From the IMG/VR virus record IMGVR_UViG_3300001460_008786, positions 1 through 64,000 of that record: a DNA stretch of 64,000 nucleotides. One strand, given 5' to 3'. Source of the stretch: a virus. Of this stretch, positions 49,850 to 58,120 are shown piece after piece. How positions within the stretch are numbered: position 1 is the stretch's first letter; each line of letters begins with the position of its first letter. The notes under the pieces are model-generated. The model was given only the letters and a program-made list of their open reading frames with translations, was not told the origin of the DNA and searched no databases. A program made the position numbers and the translations under genes.

Positions 49850-50386
49850 TCACTTTTCATTATCTAGAGTATTCTCGACATCTTGGAGTTGTTCTTCGAT
49901 GTATTTCTTTATTTGCAATTCAAATTCTTCTTCAGAAGATCTAGCTCTATCTTCATCGCCTTCTTCAGATGCATATCTAAAAGCAGGATAATTGCTTCCT
50001 ATGTCAATTCCAAGATGATATCCTTCTTTGTATGATTCTGTAGCAACCCATTTATTTTGATCTAAACCTTGTTCGTATCCTTCATGCCAAATTGATCCAT
50101 AACTTGAAGTCATTTCATCTTGAGTTGGATTTATTGTTTTTAACATGCCTTCTAAAACTCCTTGGTTTTTCGCAAGAGCAACATCATTGTTTTCTAGAGA
50201 CTTGAACTGAGTTAAGAACAGTTCGTTTAGTTGGTCGGAATTCAATTCATTTCTTTTTTCTGACACTTCAAGCAAGTTTTTATAATAATTAACTTGCTTT
50301 GCTTGATATAAAGAAAAATTCACACATGTGAAAATTGTTGCTAAAATAAAAGAAAAATTAAAAAGTCTTCTTGAAGTAAATTTCAT
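49850..50386 (-). CDS. Membrane-anchored protein of unknown function
   Basis: 178 residues. MKFTSRRLFNFSFILATIFT then CVNFSLY is an N-terminal membrane anchor (positive-in, one segment, 9-27), followed by an acidic soluble domain with SSYGSIWHEGYEQGLDQNKW and GYHLGIDIGS. Similar start residues to the head tag (MKFT) are coincidental: no W/F and no Glu follow. AAGGAA site. Confidence 0.65.
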   Translation of the reverse strand: MKFTSRRLFNFSFILATIFTCVNFSLYQAKQVNYYKNLLEVSEKRNELNSDQLNELFLTQFKSLENNDVALAKNQGVLEGMLKTINPTQDEMTSSYGSIWHEGYEQGLDQNKWVATESYKEGYHLGIDIGSNYPAFRYASEEGDEDRARSSEEEFELQIKKYIEEQLQDVENTLDNEK

Positions 50387-50503
50387 TTTGTAACTTCCTT
50401 GAAAGAAAATACGAACGGTTTGTCTATGTCAAAGTGATGGAAGTATTTTAGAACAAAAAACAAATATGGTGCAATGGTTTTGTTGAAAGAAATAAAGAAA
50501 ATG

Positions 50504-50701
50504 CTACTTTTTTCTGAAAATAGAATTTTTCATCTTTTGCCAAAAACTAATTTTAACAACTTTCTCCGCATTTTTAAATTTTTTTTCAAGATAAATTTGA
50601 TCCATTTCTTTTTCAATTTCTTGAATTGTTTGTTTATTTTTGTCTAAAAGAGTTTTTTGACATTTTAAATATTGACTATCAGTTAATCCAGAATCTCGCA
50701 T
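50504..50701 (-). CDS. Small helical basic protein
   Basis: 65 residues, charged and helical (MRDSGLTDSQYLKCQKTLLD..., ...SFWQKMKNSIFRKK). It begins immediately after the stop of the upstream gene, sharing one base. Function unknown. Confidence 0.5.
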   Translation of the reverse strand: MRDSGLTDSQYLKCQKTLLDKNKQTIQEIEKEMDQIYLEKKFKNAEKVVKISFWQKMKNSIFRKK

Positions 50702-51160
50702 TCATTCCTCCTTTTCTAATTTAACAAAAACATTTTCAGGAGGTTCTGAAAAATATAATTTTAAATAAGAACAAGCAAAAATCTTTTGTTTTGTATTAAA
50801 ATCGAGATATTCTGGCTCTATCTTGTAGATCCATCCATCATGAAATTTTTCTTCAAAAACTAAACGAGCATCACAATTTAAAAAAAGTTCATTGGAAAAC
50901 AAAAGGTTAAAACCATCTTCAGGACGGTCTATTTTTTTCAAAGAGGTTACGCTTTTTATTATTTTATCAGCGCCCCATATGATAGGAGAAAGAGTTTTTC
51001 TAGTAATTGGAGCCGGAGCTAATCCAAAAGTTCCTTTTGTACAATGAAAAGCCCATGTGTTCTTTTGGTCACGAAATATTCGAATGCTTTTTATAGAAGA
51101 TTCTTTTTCAGGTTCAGGTGAATCTTCATTTTTAAAAATTCTATGATCTTTAATATTCAT
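50702..51160 (-). CDS. Protein of unknown function
   Basis: 152 residues. KSIRIFRDQKNTWAFHCTKG and TFGLAPAPITRKTLSPIIWG are the most distinctive stretches, followed by a beta-rich middle. It overlaps the upstream 51150 gene by 11 bases, forming a three-gene minus-strand operon ending at 50504. No family is recognised. Confidence 0.6.
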   Translation of the reverse strand: MNIKDHRIFKNEDSPEPEKESSIKSIRIFRDQKNTWAFHCTKGTFGLAPAPITRKTLSPIIWGADKIIKSVTSLKKIDRPEDGFNLLFSNELFLNCDARLVFEEKFHDGWIYKIEPEYLDFNTKQKIFACSYLKLYFSEPPENVFVKLEKEE

Positions 51161-51815
51161 GTTTAAATTTCTCTTTAAAATATTTTTCCACTTCAGGAGT
51201 AATTGAAGGACGATACAAATCTAAATCTAGATTCTCAATTGCTGAATTTTTTTGCATAAAAGGAGACAGAATAACATAGTAATTCGAAATCTTACCATCA
51301 TAAATCCACCCATTAATTTTTTCTAATGGAGCTTGGTTTATATCTAAAAACTTATGTTTTTCTAAAAAACTATAGGTAGAATTTAATTCATTTTTAATTT
51401 TATTAAAACTTGCCCTAATGTCCATTTGCTCAAAAGTGTTAACTTCTTTTAGTCTTTGATTATAAATCCAATGCCATCTTTTCCATCTTTTCCATGCTTT
51501 TTCGCCAACAAGTATTTGAGGTTCGATTAAAGGATGGATGTTATTCTCTTCGAGATGTTTTAAAGTTTGCAATTGGGCTAAAACATAAAAATAATATTCT
51601 TTATCATCCGAAAGTAAACCTTTTGTTTCTCTAATTAATTTATATCCGTATTTAAATAAAGTTGTCTTTCTTGGATCTTTATTTAAATTTAACCTAGGAA
51701 ATCTTTCATTTGGAAATACTTCAGCACAGAGTTTTTGCCAAATAAGACAAATCTTGTAAGCCTTAATTTCCATGTTGTCCATATCATATTTTAAAATAAT
51801 TTCTAAATTGTTCAT
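51150..51815 (-). CDS. Protein of unknown function
   Basis: 221 residues, helical and Lys/Tyr-rich. EIKAYKICLIWQKLCAEVFP, then DPRKTTLFKYGYKLIRETKG and YYFYVLAQLQTLKHLEEN. Trp-rich AWKRWKRWHWIYNQRLKEV is unusual. First gene of the operon reading away from the 571-base non-coding region. No motif is recognised. Confidence 0.6.
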   Translation of the reverse strand: MNNLEIILKYDMDNMEIKAYKICLIWQKLCAEVFPNERFPRLNLNKDPRKTTLFKYGYKLIRETKGLLSDDKEYYFYVLAQLQTLKHLEENNIHPLIEPQILVGEKAWKRWKRWHWIYNQRLKEVNTFEQMDIRASFNKIKNELNSTYSFLEKHKFLDINQAPLEKINGWIYDGKISNYYVILSPFMQKNSAIENLDLDLYRPSITPEVEKYFKEKFKHEY

Positions 51816-52386
51816 TTAACTTTGTTTTTTCTAAAAAGGTTGTTATGATCCTTCCAACCAATTTTAACTTTTAACTTACCCGTACTATTTTACGATAACT
51901 TTCAAAAACATACAATGAGTAAATGAAAAATTAATCTTCACAGTTCTATGTAGAACACAATGGGGTTAAAAGCTCTCCCAGTATTTCTAAGCCGATAATT
52001 TTATGTTATCAGGTTGTGTCAAAAGCAACTGTTACTCGGGGCTGAATCATTTAACAGAAAGATCTTTTTTCCGATAGGTTTTTTCCATGTAACCAGATAG
52101 TAGTTGATCTATCATAAGGGTTTTGGGTCATGGTCTAAAAAGGACAACGTTCTTTAACTGACATAAAAAAAGATTACAAGTAAGTTAAATTGAAGAAATT
52201 GAAAAAGAGAAGATTAAAGAAAATCACTTAGGATATATTTTATATTTTAGTGGGGTTAGTTGAGTTGTGAAATTAGCTGTTCTCTATAGCTAATAAATAA
52301 CTATGTAATACTAATTCTCTCCCTAAAATATATTAGGTCCTCGGGGAAAAGGCCCTTCTATGCAATTACATAAAATATATTAGAAA
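51816..52386. other. Non-coding divergent region with hairpins (possible origin or RNA)
   Basis: 571 bases with no convincing gene, the longest gap in the window, between leftward genes (51815) and the rightward replication block (52387). It holds short inverted repeats: GTTCT-ATGT-AGAAC (51943-51956), GATAA-7-TTATC (51994-52010), GATAG-8-CTATC (52096-52113) and ATTAGCT-9-AGCTAAT (52272-52294), and repeats of TAAAATATATTAG. It could hold an origin, divergent promoters or a small RNA. Confidence 0.6.
52324..52383 (+). repeat. Direct repeat TAAAATATATTAG before replication block
   Basis: The 13-base repeat is at 52324-52336 and 52371-52383 (47 bases apart), and its first ten bases occur inverted as ATATATTTTA at about 52234-52243. 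The second copy ends 3 bases before the ATG of the 52387 gene, so the repeats may be operators or -10 elements. Confidence 0.7.
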
Positions 52387-52635
52387 ATGAACAAAAAACA
52401 TAGACGACATATAAAGAGGTTGGCATCTAAGTATGATATTACTTTGTTTGAAGCAATTAAATTATTTTATGGAGAAAAAGAATCTATAAATAAAAATGTT
52501 GTTTATTCGATTTATAAAAAAAGGAATAAAGGCAAGGTTGGAAAATTCAAAAGCACTAAAAAGAAAAAACGAACAAAAGTGAAAAAACAAGTGTTATCAA
52601 AGCTCTCTCAATCTGATATTATAAATTCATGTTAA
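52387..52635 (+). CDS. Small basic protein upstream of DNA polymerase
   Basis: 82 residues, Lys/Arg-rich (MNKKHRRHIKRLASKYDITL, a Lys-rich tail KKKKRTKVKKQVLSKLS). The start may form a short helix that binds nucleic acid. It overlaps the polymerase start by 7 bases, suggesting coupled translation. Function unknown. Confidence 0.55.
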   Translation: MNKKHRRHIKRLASKYDITLFEAIKLFYGEKESINKNVVYSIYKKRNKGKVGKFKSTKKKKRTKVKKQVLSKLSQSDIINSC

Positions 52636-53918
52636 ACATTGCCGAAATATTAGATTCTGTTGGTCCAGACGTGTTTTTTCATTTTGATGAAGCTCACATT
52701 GACTGGACATCAGAGAAAAAAGCCAGTTTGATCATACAGTCTAACGGTAAAAAGTCATGTATTGAGTTAGTTGATCCCAAAGTTATAGAGGAGATGGCAG
52801 CTAGTATCCCTTATTATTTTAAAGATTGTAATTTATATTCTTGGAATCTGAAAAATTTAATATCTTTTTTCAAAAAGAAAACATCTTTAAATTTGAAATT
52901 TGAAAATGACATTTACGATCTCTATATTTTGTGTTCTTATTTTTCTTTAGGTTTAAAAAAGCCAAAGAGGACTCAAGATGCAGCGTTAATTGTAAATCAT
53001 TTAAAACAAACTGATATCTGGGATAAGTTTTTAATATTTTATAAAAAAATATATACGCCTTTAATTCAAAGAGTCATTCCCGACATAGAAACAGACCCTT
53101 TAGTGAATTTAAAAACCAAGAGTTTTTCAAATTGTTATTATGAGCTTGAAGGCCAAGCGAATGGGAGGATGAAAACTTTAAAGTTATCGAATAATAGCTA
53201 TATGCCCCATAGCATGTCTGATGATGATAAAAATAACATAGCGCTCCCAGACCCAGACGATGTCTTTTTGGTATTTGACTACAAACATATGGAGGTAAGT
53301 GTTCTTGAATGGCTTTCTAAAGATAAGGGTTTGTCTGAGATACTTTCTGAGGATCGAGATCTTTATAGCGCTGTTTGGGAGTATTTAACAAAAACTGATG
53401 CGGATGAGTCTCAAAGAAGTCTCTGCAAGAAGATATTACTTCCAGTTGTTTTTGGCCTAGGGCCAAAAAGCTTGTCAAAAAAACTTGGGTTGAGCGAAAA
53501 AAACGCCTCTAAGTTGATATATAAATTGGTCGATACATTCCCCGTTGCTTTTTCTTGGGTTGAGTCTCAACGAGTCGATAGCAACAACTTTGCCACAGAT
53601 TTTTTTGGTAGACGTAGAAAATTCTCAGAAAATGAATTCTATAAAATTAGAAATTTTTGTGTGCAATCCCCTTCTAATATGATTTGTTTAAAAAAACTTG
53701 TAGATCTACACGATTCGCTAATTGATGCGAAATTACGATTTCATGTTCACGATGGCTATGTTATTTCGTGCAATAAAAGAGAAATTAAAAATGTTTATAA
53801 AAACGCTAAATTAGTTTTAGAAAAAGATGATGAAATGTTTCTAAATTTAAAGTTAAAAGTTTCTTGCAAATATGGTAAAAAGTTAAACAATCTATTTAAT
53901 ATAAACGAGGTCATTTAA
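52629..53918 (+). CDS. Family A DNA polymerase, divergent
   Basis: 429 residues. Motif A VFDYKHMEVSVLEWLS (D217, E222), motif B SQRSLCKKILLPVVFGLGPK (R263, K267, F275-G276), and motif C RFHVHDGYVISC (H374-D375). The usual Glu after the motif C Asp is Gly, and the motif B Phe and Tyr are Leu and Phe. The N-terminal 190 residues look like a degenerate exonuclease-type domain (YSWNLKNLISFFKK, DIYDLYILCSYFSLG) without the expected acidic set. It may need a separate proofreading protein, not seen here. Confidence 0.82.
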   Translation: MLNIAEILDSVGPDVFFHFDEAHIDWTSEKKASLIIQSNGKKSCIELVDPKVIEEMAASIPYYFKDCNLYSWNLKNLISFFKKKTSLNLKFENDIYDLYILCSYFSLGLKKPKRTQDAALIVNHLKQTDIWDKFLIFYKKIYTPLIQRVIPDIETDPLVNLKTKSFSNCYYELEGQANGRMKTLKLSNNSYMPHSMSDDDKNNIALPDPDDVFLVFDYKHMEVSVLEWLSKDKGLSEILSEDRDLYSAVWEYLTKTDADESQRSLCKKILLPVVFGLGPKSLSKKLGLSEKNASKLIYKLVDTFPVAFSWVESQRVDSNNFATDFFGRRRKFSENEFYKIRNFCVQSPSNMICLKKLVDLHDSLIDAKLRFHVHDGYVISCNKREIKNVYKNAKLVLEKDDEMFLNLKLKVSCKYGKKLNNLFNINEVI

Positions 53919-54476
53919 ATGAAAGAAATTGTTCAGAAGTTTCCAGTCACAGGAAAGGAGTACGCAAATTTAGAAGAAAAATTTGGCGAATTGTGTGAAT
54001 ATCAAGCGTGGCAATTGCTTAAGAAAAACTCAAAAAACAATCACACTGATGGTCAAGAAGACATAGCTCAAGACATGCGGATAGCTTTGTTGAGATCCGC
54101 CTCTTATTACAAAAGGCAGTGCTACATAGAATCTTGCTTGAAAATTTGCGAAGAATACGCAAAAGATGACTTTATGAAGTCTATGCTGGATCAACTTAAA
54201 GATTTGTGGATAAACAAAACAAGACACGGAGCTAACCGGCAGAAGTTTGGAGAATATCAAGAGAACATTCTTGATAAAATGGTTAAATGTTTGGTGCCTA
54301 TTAAAAAAAGACCAAGCAAGAAAGAGCCTCTTTTGATGGACACTAAGTTTATAACCTATTGCAAAGCAATAACTTGGAATGCTCAAAAAGCTTTGGGAAA
54401 GAAGATAACAAGAGAAAAGACAATAAGAACAGGAATGGTTTCTTTATCTGAATATGATTATTTAGGTGGAAGTTAA
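53919..54476 (+). CDS. Possible sigma-like protein
   Basis: 185 residues, starting just after the polymerase stop. GQEDIAQDMRIALLRSASYY and FITYCKAITWNAQKALGKK recall the helix pair of sigma region 2 (Q/E-D-x-x-Q-x-x-x-x-A... and a late aromatic-basic helix), but the -10-binding residues are not clear. If it is a sigma, the phage would have two with the gp55-like protein. A DNA-binding structural role is the alternative. Confidence 0.45.
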   Translation: MKEIVQKFPVTGKEYANLEEKFGELCEYQAWQLLKKNSKNNHTDGQEDIAQDMRIALLRSASYYKRQCYIESCLKICEEYAKDDFMKSMLDQLKDLWINKTRHGANRQKFGEYQENILDKMVKCLVPIKKRPSKKEPLLMDTKFITYCKAITWNAQKALGKKITREKTIRTGMVSLSEYDYLGGS

Positions 54477-54526
54477 AATAATTATTTAGGGTAGATAATA
54501 ATGTTGATTGGATACTCTAGAAGAAT

Positions 54527-54805
54527 TTAGCTCCAGTGTTCGACTCCTGTTTCGTCATAGTAGTGAAGAACCCAACCAGATGTAGAAAGATATTTTCTGT
54601 CGATTTTGATTAATCCTGCATGAACTTTTCGGTGACAAGATGAGCAACATGTGACCGTGTTTGTGTCTGTGTATTGTCCGCCATCTTTGCCTTCAATTAT
54701 TCTGTGTACATCAAGAACGCAATACTCAGATGTTTTGCAAAACTTGCAAATTTTATCACTTAATTTTTTGTGCTTTTTATTTATAAGTTTTCTTTTTCGG
54801 CTCAT
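54527..54805 (-). CDS. HNH endonuclease
   Basis: 92 residues. KICKFCKTSEYCVLDVHRII, then EGKDGGQYTDTNTVTCCSSC and HRKVHAG: the H-N-H core with two Cys pairs. It is on the strand opposite to its neighbours and not inside any gene, so a free-standing homing-type nuclease is likely. Flanking genes are intact. Confidence 0.8.
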   Translation of the reverse strand: MSRKRKLINKKHKKLSDKICKFCKTSEYCVLDVHRIIEGKDGGQYTDTNTVTCCSSCHRKVHAGLIKIDRKYLSTSGWVLHYYDETGVEHWS

Positions 54806-54887
54806 TGTAATTTAACTTAGTTAAATTGACATTTCTTTTGTTTTGATTACAATTTTTTACACAAGCGACCCACAAGAAAGAGAAAAT

Positions 54888-56018
54888 ATGAGAATAGAAA
54901 ATCAAATAAAATTAGATTTTTCTGATGTTTTAATATCTCCAAAAAGATCTGAAGCTCCGAGTAGAAAAAATGTCGACTTGCGTAGAAAATTTAATTTTTT
55001 AAATTCAGATGTTTCTTGGCAAGGCGTTCCTGTTTTGGCTGCAAATATGAGCACTACTGGAACTTTTGCAATGGCGAGGGCTTTTGGCAAACACGACATG
55101 ATGGTTTGTTTGCACAAGTATTATTCAATTGATAATTTAATATCTTTTTATAAAGAATATGAGAACACCGACAAGGAAGCTCCTGTTTTTTATACGCTAG
55201 GAATTAAAAATGATGATTTTGAAAAATTAAATGAATTTTCAAAAAAATATAAAAAGCCAAAATATATTTGCTTGGACGTAGCTAACGGATACACCAAGTA
55301 TTTCGTAGAAAAGTGCAAAACTTTAAGAGGTCTTTATCCATCATCTGTTTTTATGGCGGGAAACATATGTACTCCAGAAATGGTTCAAGAGCTTCTTTTA
55401 TCTGGAGGTGTTGATATTGTAAAAGTAGGCATTGGGGGTGGTTCTGCTTGCACAACTAGAATTGTAACAGGAATAGGAGTTCCTCAATTCTCTGCTGTTT
55501 GCGAATGCGCAGACGCAGCACATGGGCTGAAAGGCCATATGGTTTCAGATGGCGGGTGCGTTCATTCTGGAGATGTCGCTAAAGCATTCGGAGCAGCATC
55601 GGATTTTGTAATGTTAGGAGGAATGCTTTCTGGTCATGATGAGTGCGAAGGAGATTGGGAGTTTGAGTGGAAATGCACAACTTTGGGGCAAGACGAAAGA
55701 GCGAATCGAGAGTGGTGGCAACCATGTGACCCCGGATATCCTACTGAAAAAAGAAAAGTTTCTTTGGGATTTTATGGCATGAGCAGCAAAGAAGCTATGG
55801 ATAAATTTAATGGAGGTCAAGATAATTATAGAGCTTCCGAGGGTAGATCGGTAAGCATCCCTTATAAAGGATTTGTTGAACAAACTATAATAGACTTATT
55901 GGGTGGTATTAGAAGTTCCTGTACATATGTCGGCACAGAGAGCTTGAAAGACTTTAGCAAATGCTGTACATTTATTAGGGTGAATAATACACACAATAAA
56001 ATTTTTGAGAAAAATTAA
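54888..56018 (+). CDS. guaC: GMP reductase
   Basis: 376 residues from ATG at 54888 (MRIENQIKLDFSDVLISPKR), which has AAGAAAGAG upstream; a TTG at 54843 adds 15 unlikely residues. IMPDH/GMPR barrel: PVLAANMSTTGTFAMARAF, catalytic loop GIGGGSACTTRIVTG with C188, SDGGCVHSGDVAKAFGA, and the C-terminal GRSVSIPYKGFVEQTIIDLL. No CBS domains, which favours GMP reductase over IMP dehydrogenase. It would convert GMP to IMP, adjusting purine pools. Confidence 0.88.
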   Translation: MRIENQIKLDFSDVLISPKRSEAPSRKNVDLRRKFNFLNSDVSWQGVPVLAANMSTTGTFAMARAFGKHDMMVCLHKYYSIDNLISFYKEYENTDKEAPVFYTLGIKNDDFEKLNEFSKKYKKPKYICLDVANGYTKYFVEKCKTLRGLYPSSVFMAGNICTPEMVQELLLSGGVDIVKVGIGGGSACTTRIVTGIGVPQFSAVCECADAAHGLKGHMVSDGGCVHSGDVAKAFGAASDFVMLGGMLSGHDECEGDWEFEWKCTTLGQDERANREWWQPCDPGYPTEKRKVSLGFYGMSSKEAMDKFNGGQDNYRASEGRSVSIPYKGFVEQTIIDLLGGIRSSCTYVGTESLKDFSKCCTFIRVNNTHNKIFEKN

Positions 56019-57611
56019 ATGTCTGATTTTAATTTCGATGATTTAACTGATGAAGAAATATATAAATTAAGGAAAAATACAAATCCTGACGAGACCGAAG
56101 CAGAAAAATATAATTGGACAGAAGAATTTCAAAAAAATATAATTTCTCTTTTGCTTTGCGACCGTTGGTTTGCTGTTCAGTGTCGCGACTTGGTTAATCC
56201 AAATTATTTTGTTGACGAAGTGCATCAACTTCTTGTTCGAGTTCTTTTCAATTACTTAGACACTTACAAAAGTCTTCCTGAAAAATCTTTTGTGATGCAA
56301 GAGGTTGATAGTGCAACCAAGAAAAAAGAGCCAAAAATAAAACAGCACTACATAGCAGAAACTAATTTGGTTTATGAAAAATATGTTCCAAATTTAGAGT
56401 CTAGGCCCGCTTTGCTAGATAAGATATTAAATTTTGCAAAGCTGATGGCTCTCAAGTCTGCTTTCGACACTTCTTTGAACTTGATGAAAAAAGATCCTGA
56501 AGAAGAAGCAACTTGGATGAAAATACAAAACACTTTGAAAGAGGCCTTGTTGGTCGATAGAAACTTTAATGAAGGGTTGAACTATTTCGAAACGTTTGAA
56601 GAGCGTTACGAGAGAATGGAAAGTCAAGAAGAGTCGAAGGAAATATTCACTACTGGATTCGATGGGCTTGACGATGCGTTATTGGGCGGTGGTACTCATC
56701 GAGGAGAGATATATGCTTGGGTTGGTCTTTCCGGAACTGGCAAGAGTTTGGCTTTAGTTGCTGCTGCTAAAAGAAATGTTACAAAATACAACAAAAAAGT
56801 TTTGTATGTTTCTTTAGAAATGGATGAAGATAAAATTGCCGAAAGATTCGACGCGCAGTTTGCCGGGGTTAATATAAATCTTCTTTATGAAAATAAAGAC
56901 AAGATACAGCAAAAGTTTGATCAGATAAAAGAAGAAAACGAAGATCCTAAGATGTTAGTGGTCAAACAGTTTCCTGCTGGATCTATGTCTGTAAATACTT
57001 TGAAAGCATATATGCAGCAATTGCAGATGACAGGTTTCAAACCAGATTTGGTAATTGTTGATTACATTGGAGAAATGAAAGATTATCCCGGAATGGCAAC
57101 TTGGGAATCTAGATACAGAATTGTTAGAGATCTTAGAGGACTAGCGACAGAAGAAAATGTTTGCATGTTCACGGCCCTTCAGCCAAATAAAAGTGCTAGA
57201 GAAGCTCAGAAAATGGATGGGCCGGGAGAAGGTGTTATTGATGATGATAATTTGGCTGACTCCTATGGTCAAATTAGGCCTTTGGATGGATGTTGGTCAA
57301 TCAATCAAATGCAAGTGGAGAAAGATGCTGGAATTGCTAGAATATTTGTAATTAAACATCGTCATGGAAAAAGTAGATTTACTATATGGGTAGGCTATGA
57401 TAGAGACACGCTTGCAATGGATCAAATTTCTCATTCTTCATATGAGAAAAAATTACACGAGAAGCACATGAAGGCTTCTGAAAAAGTTCAAGAAGATGTT
57501 GCGAGTCAGGCCGCTGAAATAAATAAAGTTTTAGGCAAAGGAAAAAAGAACTTCTTTGCAGATGATATGGGACATTCTACTGAAGACCCCGACGCACCAG
57601 ATGATTTATAA
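56019..57611 (+). CDS. 41: Replicative helicase, gp41-like (DnaB family)
   Basis: 530 residues. N-terminal helical domain about 30-180, then RecA-type motor: Walker A VGLSGTGKSLAL (K242, S243), Walker B KPDLVIVDYIGEM (D348), and DNA-contact strand TALQPNKSAREAQKMDGPGE; C-terminal acidic tail. It forms the hexamer that opens the fork. It starts one base after the GMP reductase stop. Confidence 0.92.
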   Translation: MSDFNFDDLTDEEIYKLRKNTNPDETEAEKYNWTEEFQKNIISLLLCDRWFAVQCRDLVNPNYFVDEVHQLLVRVLFNYLDTYKSLPEKSFVMQEVDSATKKKEPKIKQHYIAETNLVYEKYVPNLESRPALLDKILNFAKLMALKSAFDTSLNLMKKDPEEEATWMKIQNTLKEALLVDRNFNEGLNYFETFEERYERMESQEESKEIFTTGFDGLDDALLGGGTHRGEIYAWVGLSGTGKSLALVAAAKRNVTKYNKKVLYVSLEMDEDKIAERFDAQFAGVNINLLYENKDKIQQKFDQIKEENEDPKMLVVKQFPAGSMSVNTLKAYMQQLQMTGFKPDLVIVDYIGEMKDYPGMATWESRYRIVRDLRGLATEENVCMFTALQPNKSAREAQKMDGPGEGVIDDDNLADSYGQIRPLDGCWSINQMQVEKDAGIARIFVIKHRHGKSRFTIWVGYDRDTLAMDQISHSSYEKKLHEKHMKASEKVQEDVASQAAEINKVLGKGKKNFFADDMGHSTEDPDAPDDL

Positions 57612-57622
57612 GGAAAATTTGT

Positions 57623-58120
57623 ATGAGCGATTTTTTTGAAGCACCACAAGCTACGACTAAAATAAAATTAGGCGGACAAGACATTGTGATAGACAATAAA
57701 AGAATGTCTTTTAACGAGTCTAATCTTTCTGTATTTATGGAAAATTTAGCTTTGTGGTATGATTATTTTTGTCAAAAATTGGCAGAAGCGGAAGCTCTTT
57801 TGTCATTTAAAGAGCATGAGTATGAGATAGCCTACGCTACTGAATACGAGAAGCATAAAACTGATGGGTGTACTGATAAACTTTCTGAGGCTAATGCTAA
57901 AAAAAGCGAAGAAGTCTCAGAGCATAAAAAAGAAATAATATCAGCAAAACATAAAGTAACTTTGTTGAAGCAACATTTAAGAAGCTGGGATAAAGCGCAT
58001 GACAATGCGCAAAGTCGAGGACATACCATTAGAAAAGAAATGGATAAATTAAACTCTGACATCATGATAAAGAAAGATATTTATAATGAAGTGGATGAGG
58101 TTGTGAGGAAAAATGGCTAA
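57623..58120 (+). CDS. UvsY-like recombination mediator
   Basis: 165 residues. After an N-terminal strand segment, SNLSVFMENLALWYDYFCQK leads into a coiled coil of charged helices (EALLSFKEHEYEIAYATEYE, ... KVTLLKQHLRSWDKAHDNAQ). T4 UvsY shares this plan (Y-s-k-W near the start, a helical body, ... w-...-a--rg--i---). Its place right after the gp41-like helicase supports the call. AAGG site. Confidence 0.5.
   Translation: MSDFFEAPQATTKIKLGGQDIVIDNKRMSFNESNLSVFMENLALWYDYFCQKLAEAEALLSFKEHEYEIAYATEYEKHKTDGCTDKLSEANAKKSEEVSEHKKEIISAKHKVTLLKQHLRSWDKAHDNAQSRGHTIRKEMDKLNSDIMIKKDIYNEVDEVVRKNG

Noticed and set aside
49850-50386. MKFTSRRLF start as a ninth capsid-tag protein
   Set aside because: The positions of the aromatic and acidic residues do not match and the segment is a membrane anchor.
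52039-52058. GGGGCTGAATCATTTAAC resembles the 5' end of tmRNA
   Set aside because: No matching 3' tRNA-like arm (T-loop, acceptor strand, CCA) or tag-peptide frame is found downstream; the match is short and likely chance.
54527-54805. HNH gene as part of a group I intron
   Set aside because: Neighbouring genes are uninterrupted and no intron-like structure is seen; it is free-standing.
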